In this document: positions 20,643-33,150 of the stretch, piece after piece | Numbering within the stretch: the stretch's first letter is position 1 | Layout of the letters: each line of letters begins with the position of its first letter | Source of the DNA: Blepharisma japonicum | Taxonomy: Eukaryota; Ciliophora; Heterotrichea; Heterotrichida; Blepharismidae | DNA: 64,000 nucleotides | NCBI GenBank assembly: GCA_949751835.1 | Contig: CATKHK010000017.1 | Coordinates: 186,001 to 250,000 of the forward strand | Reading direction: 5' to 3' | Position numbers and translations under genes: made by a program | Notes under the pieces: model-generated | Told to the model about the DNA's origin: nothing | Seen by the model: the letters and a program-made list of their open reading frames with translations, nothing else | Databases searched by the model: none

Positions 20643-23600
20643 TTATGAAGCATCGAATTCATAACTAAGCTTTTGAACTTCATCATTAGACCGTTCAACA
20701 TAGAAATATTTTGCTTCTCCTTCAATTCCTGCTTGAGAAGGAGTTTTCTTGGACAATTGAAACTTAAAAAGCATCTGGATATCTTGACCTTTTGCGCTGA
20801 CTAATAATGATGGAAGATACCTACTCTGGTATAAAGCCCCTGCCACAGCCAAAGATACTCAGCCAACCCCAAGAAGGCACTGAGCAAGTATTAAATTAAG
20901 CAACGAAATAGCGATACATATTCAAAGCCATAAGCATCCAGTCAAAAATATTGAGTATCACAAAGAAGCTCTATGATAATTGTATGGCTTCCTCAAAAAT
21001 CATGTACCTATTGCAAACCAAGTTATTATTACTGTACAGCATATATTTTCTGCAATTTGTGAAGCAGGTAAAAGGGTTGTGTTTAATATGACCAGCACAA
21101 TTTGTCAAAAACTTTTAATAACCGAGTTGAGTGGCTGTTCTCTAAAATGAAAAACCATACTCTCAGTCTCATCTTGCCAAGTTGGTCGGAAATATAAGCT
21201 TGCTGGCAAATAAAATAGCAGAATAATAGAAGATAAAATTAAATATTCAAGATGCTTTCCTTGCCAACAAAACACTTTGCAATCTAAATTGAAATAACTG
21301 TCTTTGTATCCATCTCCAATGCTATTTGTGCATTGAAAAGTCAGAAATAAAAACCTGAAAATAGGGACGAATAACACATCTCCTATAATTGGTAGACAGT
21401 ACTTTCCTAGTTCGTCCAATGCTTCGAAGAGAAGTATTTTACTATTTTCTCCAATATGAAAAATTCGCTGTAAAAGTAAGACAAGTCATAAAATAGCAAT
21501 GATGTTCATCAATTTTATTTGGTGCCAGATATCTCATTCGCTACCTTCTGTTCAATTTCTTAAATCAATCATTGACATTTTGGTGAAAGTGGATAGTCCA
21601 GGAAATACTTCTGTAAAATCTGGTCCTAATGCTATGTATTGTAAGGATTCTATTCCCATAGTAATATAAATTCAGGTGTCAAGAAGCGTTTCTTCCTCAA
21701 CCGTATCAAGCATAGGAAACTCTCTTGTGTATAAAAAATCAAAAAATTTATAAATAAAGCACACACCAAAGATAAATGGAATTGAACCGATTCCAGCTAA
21801 TAGTAAATATCCATACAAAAATGACTTACTCTCGCTTCCTTTGAAAGGACAGGGAAGATCAGCCCCTATAATATCGCTTGGCAATATTCCATTATTTCAG
21901 TAATATCATGTGACACGATTAATAGAATGATACGCAACTACTTGGGAGGGGTCTCAGATTCCGCATAACTCCATCTCTCACGTTGAGTTTTTTTGGATTA
22001 AGTTGTACAAGCCAAATACAATTGTGGACCTATCGTTTCCATCATCATTGATTTGAATTTTTCCAGAGCATCCATTAAATTTAACATATCTTACTGCTGC
22101 AGAAATTGAAGAATCTTTTAAATTAATCCCAAGAGAAATCACAAAATCCATTGCTAAAGCCCCAAGATATGCAGCATCAAAATGGAGACACATGTAGTCA
22201 TAAGCAAATCCATACATATTCAACATTTCTGCTTTTAAGCGTTCTCCAAAAGCCCCATGGTATGCTAAAAAACTAAAGTAGACTAGCCCCTCCATCACCT
22301 CTTTCCTCTTTAAATATTTAGCTGTTCCAATTTGGGTTTCATTTAAATCAGCCGGGTTTACTGTGCCATCTCCAACTACTAGATAAATATCTCCTTTCCT
22401 TGCTCCGGAGTCATAAAAAGCTTCAATGACAGCAAGCACATCAGGAGGAGTGACTTCCATAACAACATACCTTGATTTTAAACTTATGATTTCATCAGTT
22501 ATAGACTTATCTGTGCCATTATATCCAAGAGGTACAATTCTGTTTTTGTTCATAATGTCTATTTTAAACGTTTTAGCTTGGCTTTCAAATTGATCTTTAA
22601 AATCAATACCTCAAGAAGTATTAGAACACACAAATGAGCATTTTGAGATTCCAAAAGATGATAACAGCAAGACAGCATTTCGTGCAGTTAAAGTATTTGG
22701 ATAGGAAACTCGAGCGTATTGTGGGTAGTAGCTATGATCGCTCATGCTACTTGAAGTTTGGATTCCTAAAATAGGCACTGATATGTTTAAAGCTCGAAAA
22801 ACTGAGATTGTTCCGACAGTTATTGGGGTTTGAAGCCCAGGAAGGAAAAAGTTGCCCATTTTTCGAATGTATTGATTGAAACAAGTGTAACTATAATTGT
22901 AATCAAACACTGAAGCTCCACAATCAGAAATGTTTAAGGCGACTAGATTGAAATTGGACAATATTAGTTGATTATAATTTATATAATGTACTGCAAAAAC
23001 AGACCCAGTTTGAAAGATAGCATTTTCCTCATACCTAGAACCATCTGGGTTTGAAATTCCTCCACTAAAACTGATAGATAATTGTATTTGTGAGTTATCA
23101 GGTATGATAGATGACTTTCCAGGAAAAATATATGGTGATTTTATATCTACTAAATTTTTGGATATACTGCCAATATTAGTTAGCTGACCATTTTGAATGT
23201 TATTGATTCAGAACAAATAATCCTGATCACTATAAGATTTGATGACAACTCCAAGATTATAAATTGAATAATAGCCTTGAATCTCACTGATGTTTATAAC
23301 TCCCATAACTCAATCAGCCAATTGGCCAAGAAGATACGAAAAATAATCTTCAAGGCTATTTGGGACATAATCATGACTTGAAATAACAAATGAACCTTCC
23401 AAGTTTGCTTTCCAGCCACTTTCATCAAGAAAAATAAAAACGTAGCCTTCTTTATTTATATCTGCGTCTGAAATAGCTTTTTGTACCATAACTGAAATCT
23501 CCGGACTTGTCGCAATTATAATTACTTTGATTCCAAGTGGTTTAATTTGCTTAGAAATTATAAGTTGAAGGGTTTTATATGATACTAATGATGGGATTGT

Positions 23601-24107
23601 AGCTTGAAAAGCAACATTAATATTCTGATTCGATTTAAAATTCAAATCTGTGTATTCTTCTCCTAATATTATAGCTATCTTTTCTCACCCAAAATAATCT
23701 ACCAACGCCAAAGCAGAATTTCTGATTAATGTATAAGAATCTCTCAAAAAATAAACAAAGTCTATAGAAGTGTCAGGGTTGTGCAAATACACAAATTGAA
23801 TAAATCCTACTTCTTTTGCATCATTGCTTATCAAGGATGTTAGAGTTAAGGAATATGTTGCATCAAGAATAAAATCAAAATCTCTTGTAGAAGCGAATAA
23901 TTGCCAGTCTGTTTGGTTGTTGATTTCATTTGCAAAATACAAAACATTTGAGTTCATTGTGCAGTTCATGGAGGCTAAATCAAGGCATTTGTAATTATTT
24001 TCAAAAAAATTTATAACAGATGTAGGGGTAAATCGGCTGTATAAAATCGGAATAATTATATATTGGCTTGATGCAATAGAAAGTAGAAAAGCAGCCAGAA
24101 ACCCCAT
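20643..24107 (-). CDS. double Venus-flytrap multi-pass receptor, paralogue A
   Basis: Predicted 1,154-residue type of receptor, single exon, with many TGA=Trp codons. Signal peptide MGFLAAFLLSIASSQ; then a periplasmic-binding-like (ANF receptor) domain about residues 15-280 with the fold pattern FGWEKIAIILGEEYTDL and PLGIKVIIIATSPE; a linker; a second, clearer one about 350-725 with ISDCGASVF, YYPQYARVSYPN, SFGISKCSFVCSNTSWG and KGDIYLVVGDG. From about 755 to 1,090 come about eight hydrophobic segments, with conserved cysteines and CWQGKH between two of them. A short cytosolic tail follows. Many N-x-S/T sites fit an ectodomain. Class C GPCRs also join a flytrap to seven helices, but the membrane part here is longer and not obviously class C. 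Oldest of the three tandem copies. Likely a surface chemoreceptor; ligand unknown. Confidence 0.82.
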
Positions 24108-24927
24108 CTTTTAATTAATTTTGGCGATTCTTTTTATGAATAAATTACAAGAAATTTCATTGCTATATCTTTATCATTAAAAATTCATTATTATATCGTG
24201 CTTTATATTAATTTTAAATTATTTGATAGTTCAAGTGGGCAATGCAAGGAACTATCAAAGAGGCTAAATATTAAAATATAAATGTTACAAAGATTTAGAA
24301 ATATTCGACCCTAATTTTAAAAATTTAATTAATTAGTAATTGTCTTGGATGTGTATTTATTAGATATCTTACTTATCAGCTCTATTCTTTATTTCAAAAG
24401 AATCAGACAGTTTACTAATTTCAATAAAAATAGCTTATTTTATTTTAAGCATCGAAAATATTAGTAAATAATCAATAAATGAGTGGATTTATAAATCTGC
24501 AAGTTATATAGTGCAGGCAATACAAGGTTTGAAGTTAAATTGTGTTATTGTTGAGATTTCCTGCAGAAGATCATAATAAGATAATTTTTCAATAAAAATA
24601 TTGGATTTAGCTAAATCGAAATCTTATCGGGAATCAATAGCAAAATGATATTAAATGCATAAGTTACATAAATAGTTTAATCGCATTATTTTATCATATA
24701 ATGGCGTGCTATAGCTTTATTATAAAATTTATATTATTTGAGTTCTTTCTCAATATTTTCTTATAAAATTGCATGTTGATTAATTTCATAATTAAATAAG
24801 TAAGTTATTTCTATATCCTTTATATTAAACTTTTATCATAAGAAAATATTAACTCTTTTGCAAACTGTACAAAATATTAAATTTATCTGCAGATAAAAAT
24901 ATAAATAACCATTAAATTATCGAAATC
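24108..24927. other. spacer between receptor copies A and B
   Basis: About 820 nt of AT-rich DNA between the start of copy A and the stop of copy B. No open frame or RNA gene seen. It contains the copy A promoter. Confidence 0.5.
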
Positions 24928-27900
24928 CTAGTTATATTTGCTACAGCTTGAATTAAATCCTTCCAGATTTAAATTACTTGAGTCAATAAAATTTTTGCTT
25001 GACTGCATGTTGTCTTCACTTTGGATATTATTAGCCATAAAATTGAATCTTGCTCTATTATTTGTTTCTTCATCATTTAAAGAAGAGTTTCGAGCGTAAA
25101 TGTATTTAGCAGACTTAGAGATGCCAGCATCCTCAGGGCTGATTGCAAATAATTGAAACCTAAATAATTTATATATATTTTGAGCTTTTTCGGATTGTAA
25201 AAGGGAAGGAAGATACAATTTTTGATAAAGAAGCCCAACAGCTATAGTTAAAGTCCATCCAACTCCAAGCAGAATCAATGCTAATACTTCATCAAATTTC
25301 GCTAATGCGTAACTAACTCAGATTAAGAGGCTACAAAATAAAAATATAATGTACCATAATGAAGCTCTATCATAGTTGAAAGGCCTCTTAAAGATTGAAA
25401 TAGCTATATATACCGATATCAAGCCTATTCCAAGTCCTAAGAAAGCATTTTCTGATGCTGGAGAAACAATAGTGCATAGCGAAATAAAAGACATTTGAAC
25501 AAAGCTCTTTAAAACACAATGAAATACAGTCTCTTGAAAATGAAATGGATGTCCATCTTTTCAGGTCGATCTAAAGTATAAGCTTGATGGCATATATAAG
25601 CAAATTGCTATAGAAGAGATTATTACATAGTTAATGTGCTCTCCTTGCCAGCAAAAAGTTGAACAAGCATGATTATTAAAGCTGTCTTTAAAATTGTCTC
25701 CGATACTATTTGTGCATTGATAAGTTTGAAAAAGAATTAAGCATATAGGAAGAAAAAGTGCATCTCCAATCAGAGGCAAAAAATAGAGATTGAACTCATT
25801 GATAGTCATAATTATAAAGTTTCTTGATTTCTGAATTATTCTGAGTTTTCTTCATAATAGAAGAATGATCCATAAAAAAGAGAGAGCTTCAAATAGCTGT
25901 ACTTGATTCCAAAATGTGAACTTATCCTTCTTGTTTCAACCTCTGATATCAAAAAATGAGAGCTTAGTTACGTTATATCATTTAGCGAAAAAATCTAAAT
26001 TAGGTACTAGCTGCATATACTGTAAACTTTCAATTATCATAAGGAGGTATGAAAGAATATCATATAAATTCTCTTTTTCTGGAGATATAAGTTTCTGAAG
26101 CTTTGGCTCAAAAATATAATAGTAAAACCTTATTAAAGCACCAATTCCAAATAAGAAGGGAATAATTTCTATAATTATTAATATAATATACCCATAAAAA
26201 AAAGATTGAACATCGATACTTCTGAATGGGCATTCTTGACCATCTCCTATAATGTCATTGGGGATTTTACCATCAGTTATTCAAGAAATAGTTTTTGTCA
26301 TCTGAAGTACAATAAGTTGGCTTGGATCATAGCGTCCACATAGATCCATTGTCCAGGTTGAATCAACTTTTATTAAGTTTTGGATTCCAAGCATTGTCGT
26401 TAACCTGTCATTTTCACCTTGGCTTATCCTAACTATTCCTGAACAACCAGTAAATTTAATATCTCTAATGATTTTCTCAATAGTGGAGCTGTTAACATTA
26501 ACTCCTTCATTTAGCAAATAATCAATTGCATAAATTCCAAGATAAGCAGCATCATAAAACAAACACATATAGTCATATGCGAAGCCATATAGTGACAAAA
26601 ACTCATTTTCAATAGCCAAGCCAACTTGGTTCTGATAAGGCAAAAAACTTATATAAATAAGATCACTCATGATTTCTCCTCTTTTCTTATATGAATCTGA
26701 ACCAATTCTTTGCTCATCTAAATCTGATAAGCTAATCATTCCATCTCCAACAATTAAATAAATGTCACCTTTCCTCATACCTAAATCATAAAATGCTTCT
26801 ATTACATATAAAATATCTGGCTGGTATAGCTCTAATATAACATATCTGCTTTTGGTTTTGATAACTTCTTGTATTATTTTGTTATTAGAGCCATCGAATC
26901 CTAAAGGAACAGCCATGTTTTTATTCAAAATTTCGATGTTATAGGATTTCGTCTGCTTTTCAAATTGAGATTTGAAATCTCTTCCTCATATTGAATCAGA
27001 ATATAATAAAGAGCATTTTGTTATGCCATAAATACTCAATATTAGTGAAGCTGCAGATGCTGTATGTGAATTTGGATAAGATACTCTGATATATTGAGGA
27101 TAATACTTAAGATTACTCATTGTAGTTGATGTTTCTACTCCTAGAACAGGAGTTGAAAGATTAAGTGCCTCAAAAATTTCGATGATTCCAAGAGGAACAG
27201 ATGTTTCCAATGCAGATATATGGAAATATCCGAGTTCTGAGATATGACTTTCAAAGCATTCATGTGAAGAGTTATATATAAAATCGCTACTTCCACAGTC
27301 AGAAATATTGTTAGCAACAATATCAAAGTTTTCCAGCATTAATTTCTTAGTCTTGATCATCTCAATTGCATAAGTAGCTCCTAACTGATTCATGGCATTT
27401 CTTCCATCATCTTTTGAAAATGCTCCATTTATGCTAAATGGAATCTGCACAATATCATTGTTTGGAGGGTTATAAGTGCCTCCAGGAAACATAACAGGGG
27501 AATATATATTGATTCCATCTCCATTGATTTTCACTACTGCTGTTAAGTTCCCGCCACTTTGGACATTTCAAATTGTAAATCCTTGAGCTTCGTATGTGAA
27601 CAATTGTGATATGAACTTGTCTAGTACATACGGAGAATATGATCCTTGGGCCTCATTAGAAGTGATCATTTCATATATCCCCACAGAAGTCCAATAGATA
27701 ATATTATTTATAAAACCAAGAACTCCATCACTATGATATCATCGCGCTTCTAATGTAATTGCTCCTTCTAAATATGCGCCTCAAGAAGCTTCTTGCATGA
27801 ATATATATGTATAGCCTTCTTTATACATATCTGCTTCTACCAAAGCTTGCTGGAACATTTGAGCAACATGTGTACTTGTTTCAAAGAAAAATCATTTTAC

Positions 27901-28476
27901 TCCCAATGGCTTGATTTCTTTTGTTAATAGTGATACGATATATTCATATGAAACCGAATTCATCATAAAGTATTGTGCCACAATTTCAACGCCTTCATCA
28001 TTCGTAAAATCCATCCCAGTAAAATCGCTAGTTATTATACCCACTGCTTTCTGAATATTATATTTTTTTGCTATAGACAAAGCGGCTTTTCTGTAAATAG
28101 AATACGAATAGTCTGTATAATAAACGTATTCTGAAGGGTTTTCTGGAGCATTACCATCAATAAATTGAATAAATCCATAAATCCTTGCGTAGTAATTTAT
28201 GAAAGAAGATATACTAAGAGAAGTTGTTCCATCAAATACAAAAATGTAATCAGAGTTTTCAAAAAAACTTTCAAAATCTGAGAAATCATTGATTTCGATC
28301 ACTATGTACTGAAATGGAGAATCAAAACTGCAACCTGCTTCAGTACCTGTTGAGCATACTAGGTTGGCCTTAAGATAGTCAACAATCCATCAAGGGGTAT
28401 ATTGACTATACAAAATAGGAATTGTAACAAACTGACTTGCAGAAATTCATAAAAACAATGAAAGCAAACCTATCAT
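24928..28476 (-). CDS. double Venus-flytrap multi-pass receptor, paralogue B
   Basis: Predicted 1,182-residue paralogue, ATG 28474-28476 to TAG 24928-24930, single exon, TGA=Trp throughout. Same order as copy A: signal peptide (MIGLLSLFLWISASQ), first flytrap about 15-275 (YNIQKAVGIITSDFTG, IKPLGVKWFFFETS), linker about 275-345 with WTSVGIYEMI, second flytrap about 345-730 (ISDCGSSDF, YYPQYIRVSYPN, GMRKGDIYLIVGDG, DLDEQRIGSDSYKKRGE), membrane module about 755-1,110 with the conserved CTNSIGDNFKDSFNNHACS and CWQGEH, then a tail with SSKNFIDSSNLNLEGFNSS that copy C also has. Much closer to C than to A. Trp codons differ between B and C as TGG or TGA. Probably a chemoreceptor of the same family with a related or diverging ligand. 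Confidence 0.82.
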
Positions 28477-28850
28477 TGGATTTTTATTATAAAATGGAGT
28501 TTTAAATACTTTAATGAAAAAAAAACTTTTATAATAAAAGTTTGAGTATCAATTATTCGCTTTAATTATAATTTAAAGAGTTAAGGACAGTTAATCACTC
28601 CTAATAAACATATATTAAGCGTTTGAGCCTTAAATATGGAAAAATAAGTTCTAAAATAACGCAAAAGTCTCTAAATAATGTTTCATCAGCTCTATTTAAA
28701 ATTGCAAAAATTTACTTTCATGATTGAGTATGTGACTTTTAAATCTAATTTAAAGCAGGACAAATATGCTTTAAAAATTAAGTGCTAGTATTAATCTCAG
28801 TTAATTTATCTTTAGATTTATTTTTTACAATTAAATTATAAATGAAAATA
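28477..28850 (+). repeat. duplicated promoter-side flank of receptor B
   Basis: Shares interrupted blocks with 32790-33150 in the same order: a block TTAAATATGGAAAA, a block ATTTCATCA / TTTCATCAGCTCTATTTAAA, GCAAAAAT, ATGATTGAG and AGTATTATTCTCAGTT-like. Similarity is patchy with small gaps, as expected for non-coding DNA copied with the gene and then diverged. Confidence 0.55.
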
Positions 28851-29207
28851 GTTTGTATAAGAAAAAATTCATCGAATGTTTTTTTAGAATTATTTAATTT
28901 TTGAAAAGTCAAAAAATAGTCATTTAAGTTTTCAAATTTAATCTTTCTAAAATGATTTTATATTGGATGCCGAATCTTTAATAGAATCTTAAGCAGTTTT
29001 ATTATTTATCTAAAGGATAAATTGATAAGTTGTTTCTCTTTTTAAAAGTGAGATTTATAAAATCTGAATATTGATATTATAATTCAGAAAAAAAGTTGCC
29101 AATTATCTTTATCATTAAAAACTTTAAAAATTAATTTCATTTAAAATATCCATATATAGAAGAATAGTAAAAACTAACATTTGTAAAATATTAAATTAGC
29201 GAAAAAT
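28477..29207. other. spacer between receptor copies B and C
   Basis: About 730 nt without a gene. The part next to copy B (28477 to about 28850) resembles the region upstream of copy C (32790 to about 33150), so the duplicated unit included promoter DNA. Confidence 0.5.
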
Positions 29208-32200
29208 CTAGTTATAGCCTAGGGCCTGCTTTGATTCGCCCTGCATTATATCTTTGTTCCAGCTTGAATTAAATCCTTCCAGATTCAAGTTGCTTGAGTC
29301 AATAAAATTTTTGCTAGACTGCATATTGTCTTCGCTCTTGAAATTATTAGCCATTAAATTGAATCTTGTTCTATTATCTGTTTCTTCATTATTAGCAGAG
29401 TTTTGAGCATAAAAATATTTAACAGATTTAGAAATTCCGGCATCTTCAGGACTCATTGCAAATAATTGAAACCTGAATAATTTATGCATATTTTGAGCTT
29501 TTTCAGATAGCAAAAGAGAAGGAAGATATATTTTCTGATACAACAATCCGGAAGCTATTGTTAAAATCCATCCTACTCCAAGTAGGATCAATGCAAAAAA
29601 TTCATCAAACTTTGCTAATATGCAGCTTACCCAAAGCAAGAGGGTACAGAATAAAAATATAACATATCACAATGAAGCTCTATCATAGTTGAAGGGTCTT
29701 TTAAAAATTGAGATTGCGATATATACCAATAGCAAGCCTATTCCAAGCCCTAAAAAAGTATCTTCTGATGCTGGAAGAACAATAGTGTTTAGTGCAATAA
29801 AAGACATTTGGACAAAACTTTTTAAAGCACAGTGGAATATGGATTCCTGAAAATGAAAAGGAAGGTCATATTTTCAGGTTGATCTGAAGTATAAACTTGT
29901 TGGCATATATAAGCAAATCGCTATCGAAGAGGTGATTACGTAGTTAATATGCTCTCCTTGCCAACAAAAAGTTGAGCAAGCATGATTATTAAAGCTGTCT
30001 TTAAAATTGTCTCCGATACTATTTGTGCATTGATAAGTTTGAAAAAGAATTAAGCATATGGGAAAAAATAGTACATCTCCAATCAGAGGCAAAAAATAGA
30101 GATTGAACTCATTTATCGTTATAATTATAAAATTTTTTGATTTTTGGACTATTCTTAATTTTCTTCATAACTGGAGAATGATCCATAAAAAAGAGACAGC
30201 CTCAAATAGTTGGACTTGATTTCAAAATGTGAGCTTATCCTCATTGCTTCAGCCTCGAATGTCAATGACTGAAAGCTTAGTTACGCTAGATCACTTAGGA
30301 AAAAAATCTAAATTAGGCCCTATCTGCATATACTGTAAACTTTCAATTATCATAAGGAGGTATGAAAGAATATCATATATATTCTCTTTTTCTGGTGATG
30401 TGAGCTTCTGAAGCTTTGGCTCAAAAATATAGTAGTAAAATCTTATTAATGCACCAATTCCAAATATGAAAGGAATAATTTCTATAATTATTAATATAAT
30501 ATATCCATAAAAAAAGGATTGAACATCGATACTTCTGAATGGGCATTCTTGACCATCTCCTATAATGTCATTGGGGATTTTACCATCAGCTATTCAAGAA
30601 ATAGTTTTTGTCATCTGAAGTACAATAAGTTGGCTTGGATCATAGCGTCCACACAGATTCATTGTTCAGGTTGAATTAACTTCTATTAAGTTTTGGATAT
30701 CAAGATTTGTCGTTAGCCTGTCATTTTCATCTTTGCTTATTCTAACTATTCCTGAGCAGCCTGTAAATTTGATGTCTCTAATGACTTTCTCAATAGTGGA
30801 GCTGTTAACATTAACTCCTTCATTTAGCAAATAATCAATTGCATAAATTCCAAGATACGCAGCATCATAGAACAAACACATATAGTCATATGCGAAGCCA
30901 TATAGTGACAAAAACTCATTCTCAATAGCCAAGCCAACTTGACTTTGAAATGCTGGAAAATTTATATAAATAAGATCACTCATGATTTCTCCTCTTTTCT
31001 TATATGAATCTGAACCAATTCTTTGCTCATCTAAATCTGATAAGCTAATCATTCCATCTCCAGCAATTAAATAGATATCATTTTTTCTCATACCTAAATC
31101 ATAAAATGCTTCTATTACATATAAAATATCTGGCTGATAAATTTCTAAGACTACATATCTGCTTTTGGTGTTGACGACTTCTTCAATTATTTTGTTATTA
31201 GAGCCATTAAATCCTAAGGGAATAGCTCTATTTTGATTTAAAATATTGATACCGTATGATTTTGTCTGATTTTCAAATTGGAATTTAAAGTTTCTTCCTC
31301 ATATCGAATCAGAGTATAAGAAAGAGCATTTTGAAATTCCATAAATGCTTAGTAGAAGAGCAGCTGCAGATGCTGTATGTGAATTCGGATAAGATACTCT
31401 GATATATTGAGGATAATACTTAAGGTTGCTCATTATAGTTGATGTATCCACTCCTAATACCGGAGTCGAAAGATTGAACGCTTGCAAAACTTCAATCACT
31501 CCAAGGGCCATAGATGTCTCTATTGCTGGTATATGAAAATTTCCGAATTCTGAAAAATGATTTTTAAAGCATTCGTATGAAGAATTATAGACAAAATCAC
31601 TGCTTCCACAGTCTGAAATATTATTAACAATTATATCATAGTTTTTCAGCATCAATTTCTCCGTTTTGATGATATCTATTGCATAAGTAGCTCCTAGCTG
31701 GTTCATGGCATTTCTTCCATCATCTTTTGAAGATGCTCCATTTATGCTAAATGAAATCTGCACAATATCATTGTTTGGAGGGTTATAAGTACCTCCAGGA
31801 AACATAACAGGGGAGTATATATTGATTCCATCTCCATTGATTTTCCCTACTGCTGTTAAGTTCCCGCCACTTTGGACATTTCAAATTGTAAATCCTTGAG
31901 CTTCAAATGTGAACAATTGTGATATGAACCTGTCTAGTATATATGGAGAATATGATCCTTGGATCCCATTAGAAGTGATCATATCGTATATCCCCACAGA
32001 AGTCCAATAGATAACATTATTTATAAAGTCAAGAATTCCAGTGCTATGATATCATCGTGCTTCCAATGTAATTGCTCCTTCTAAATATGCGCCTCAAGAA
32101 GCTTCTTGCATAAATATATATGTATAGCCTTCTATATACATATCTGCTTCTACCAAAGCTTGTTGAAGCAATTGAGCAACATGAGTACTTGTTTCAAAGA

Positions 32201-32789
32201 AAAACCATTTTACTCCCAATGGTTTGATTTCTTTTGTTAATAGTGACAAAATATATTCATATGGAGCCGAATGTATGATTACATATTGCGCCACAATTTC
32301 AACGCCTTCGTCATTCGTAAAGTCCATACCTGTAAAATCACTGGTTATTATAGCCACTGCTTTTTGAATATTGTATTTTTTCGCTATAGATAAAGCTGCT
32401 TTTCTATAAGTAGAAAACGAATAATCTGCATAATAAACAAATCCTGAAGGGTTATCTGGAGCATTTGCATCAATAAATTGAATAAACCCATAAGTCCTTG
32501 CGTAGTAACTTAGGAAAGAAGACATGCTAAGAGATGTTGTTCCGTCAAACACAAAAATATAGCCTGAGTTTTCAAAAATACTTTCAAAATCTGAGAAATC
32601 GTTGATTTCGATCGCTATGTATTGAAATGGAGAGTTTAAACTGCAGCCCGCTTCAGAGCCTGTTAAGCATACTAGATTGGCTTTAATATAGTCAACAACT
32701 CATAAAGGGGTATATTGACTATACAAAATAGGAATAGTAACAAACTGGCTTGCAGAAAGGTAGAAAAACAACGAAAGAAAAGCTATCAT
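29208..32789 (-). CDS. double Venus-flytrap multi-pass receptor, paralogue C
   Basis: Predicted 1,193-residue paralogue, ATG 32787-32789 to TAG 29208-29210, single exon. Signal peptide MIAFLSLFFYLSASQ, first flytrap (YNIQKAVAIITSDFTG, IKPLGVKWFFFETS), linker, second flytrap (ISDCGSSDF, YYPQYIRVSYPN, RKNDIYLIAGDG) and the same membrane module and tail as B. Large blocks are nearly identical to B at both DNA and protein level, while the first-flytrap N terminus and a strip around residues 370-420 (LMLKNYDII and FSEFGNFHIPAIE) differ more. That pattern is what changing ligand recognition would look like, but I have not counted substitutions. The tail is slightly longer than in B (ends GESKQALGYN). 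Confidence 0.82.
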
Positions 32790-33150
32790 TGGATTTGATT
32801 ATAAAATGGAACTTGAAACAACAGAAATGGGAAAAAATTCTAATATTAAAATTTTGTGAATCAATTTTCTTAAAGCATATTTTATGGAGAAAACGACAAA
32901 TAATTATCTTGATTATTATTATGCTATATTTTAAGCGATGCGACATTAAATATGGAAAATAAGGATAAATATCATGATAAGGTCTTGAGGTAGCATTTCA
33001 TCAACTTTATTTAAATATGCAAAAATGTTTCTTTAATGATTGAGCAAATAATTTTCAAATCAGATTTAAATTAAACAAATTTTAACTTTAAATTAAGGCT
33101 TAGTATTATTCTCAGTTTATTTATTAATTAAATTCTAGTTGCTAATATAA
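32790..33150 (+). repeat. duplicated promoter-side flank of receptor C
   Basis: Partner of 28477-28850; see there. Lies directly upstream of the ATG of copy C, so both young copies probably began with the same promoter. Confidence 0.55.

Noticed and set aside
24928-32789. Receptor genes read as many broken fragments (pseudogenes) under the standard code
   Set aside because: All breaks are TGA in one frame and fall at Trp positions; under UGA = Trp the genes are complete.
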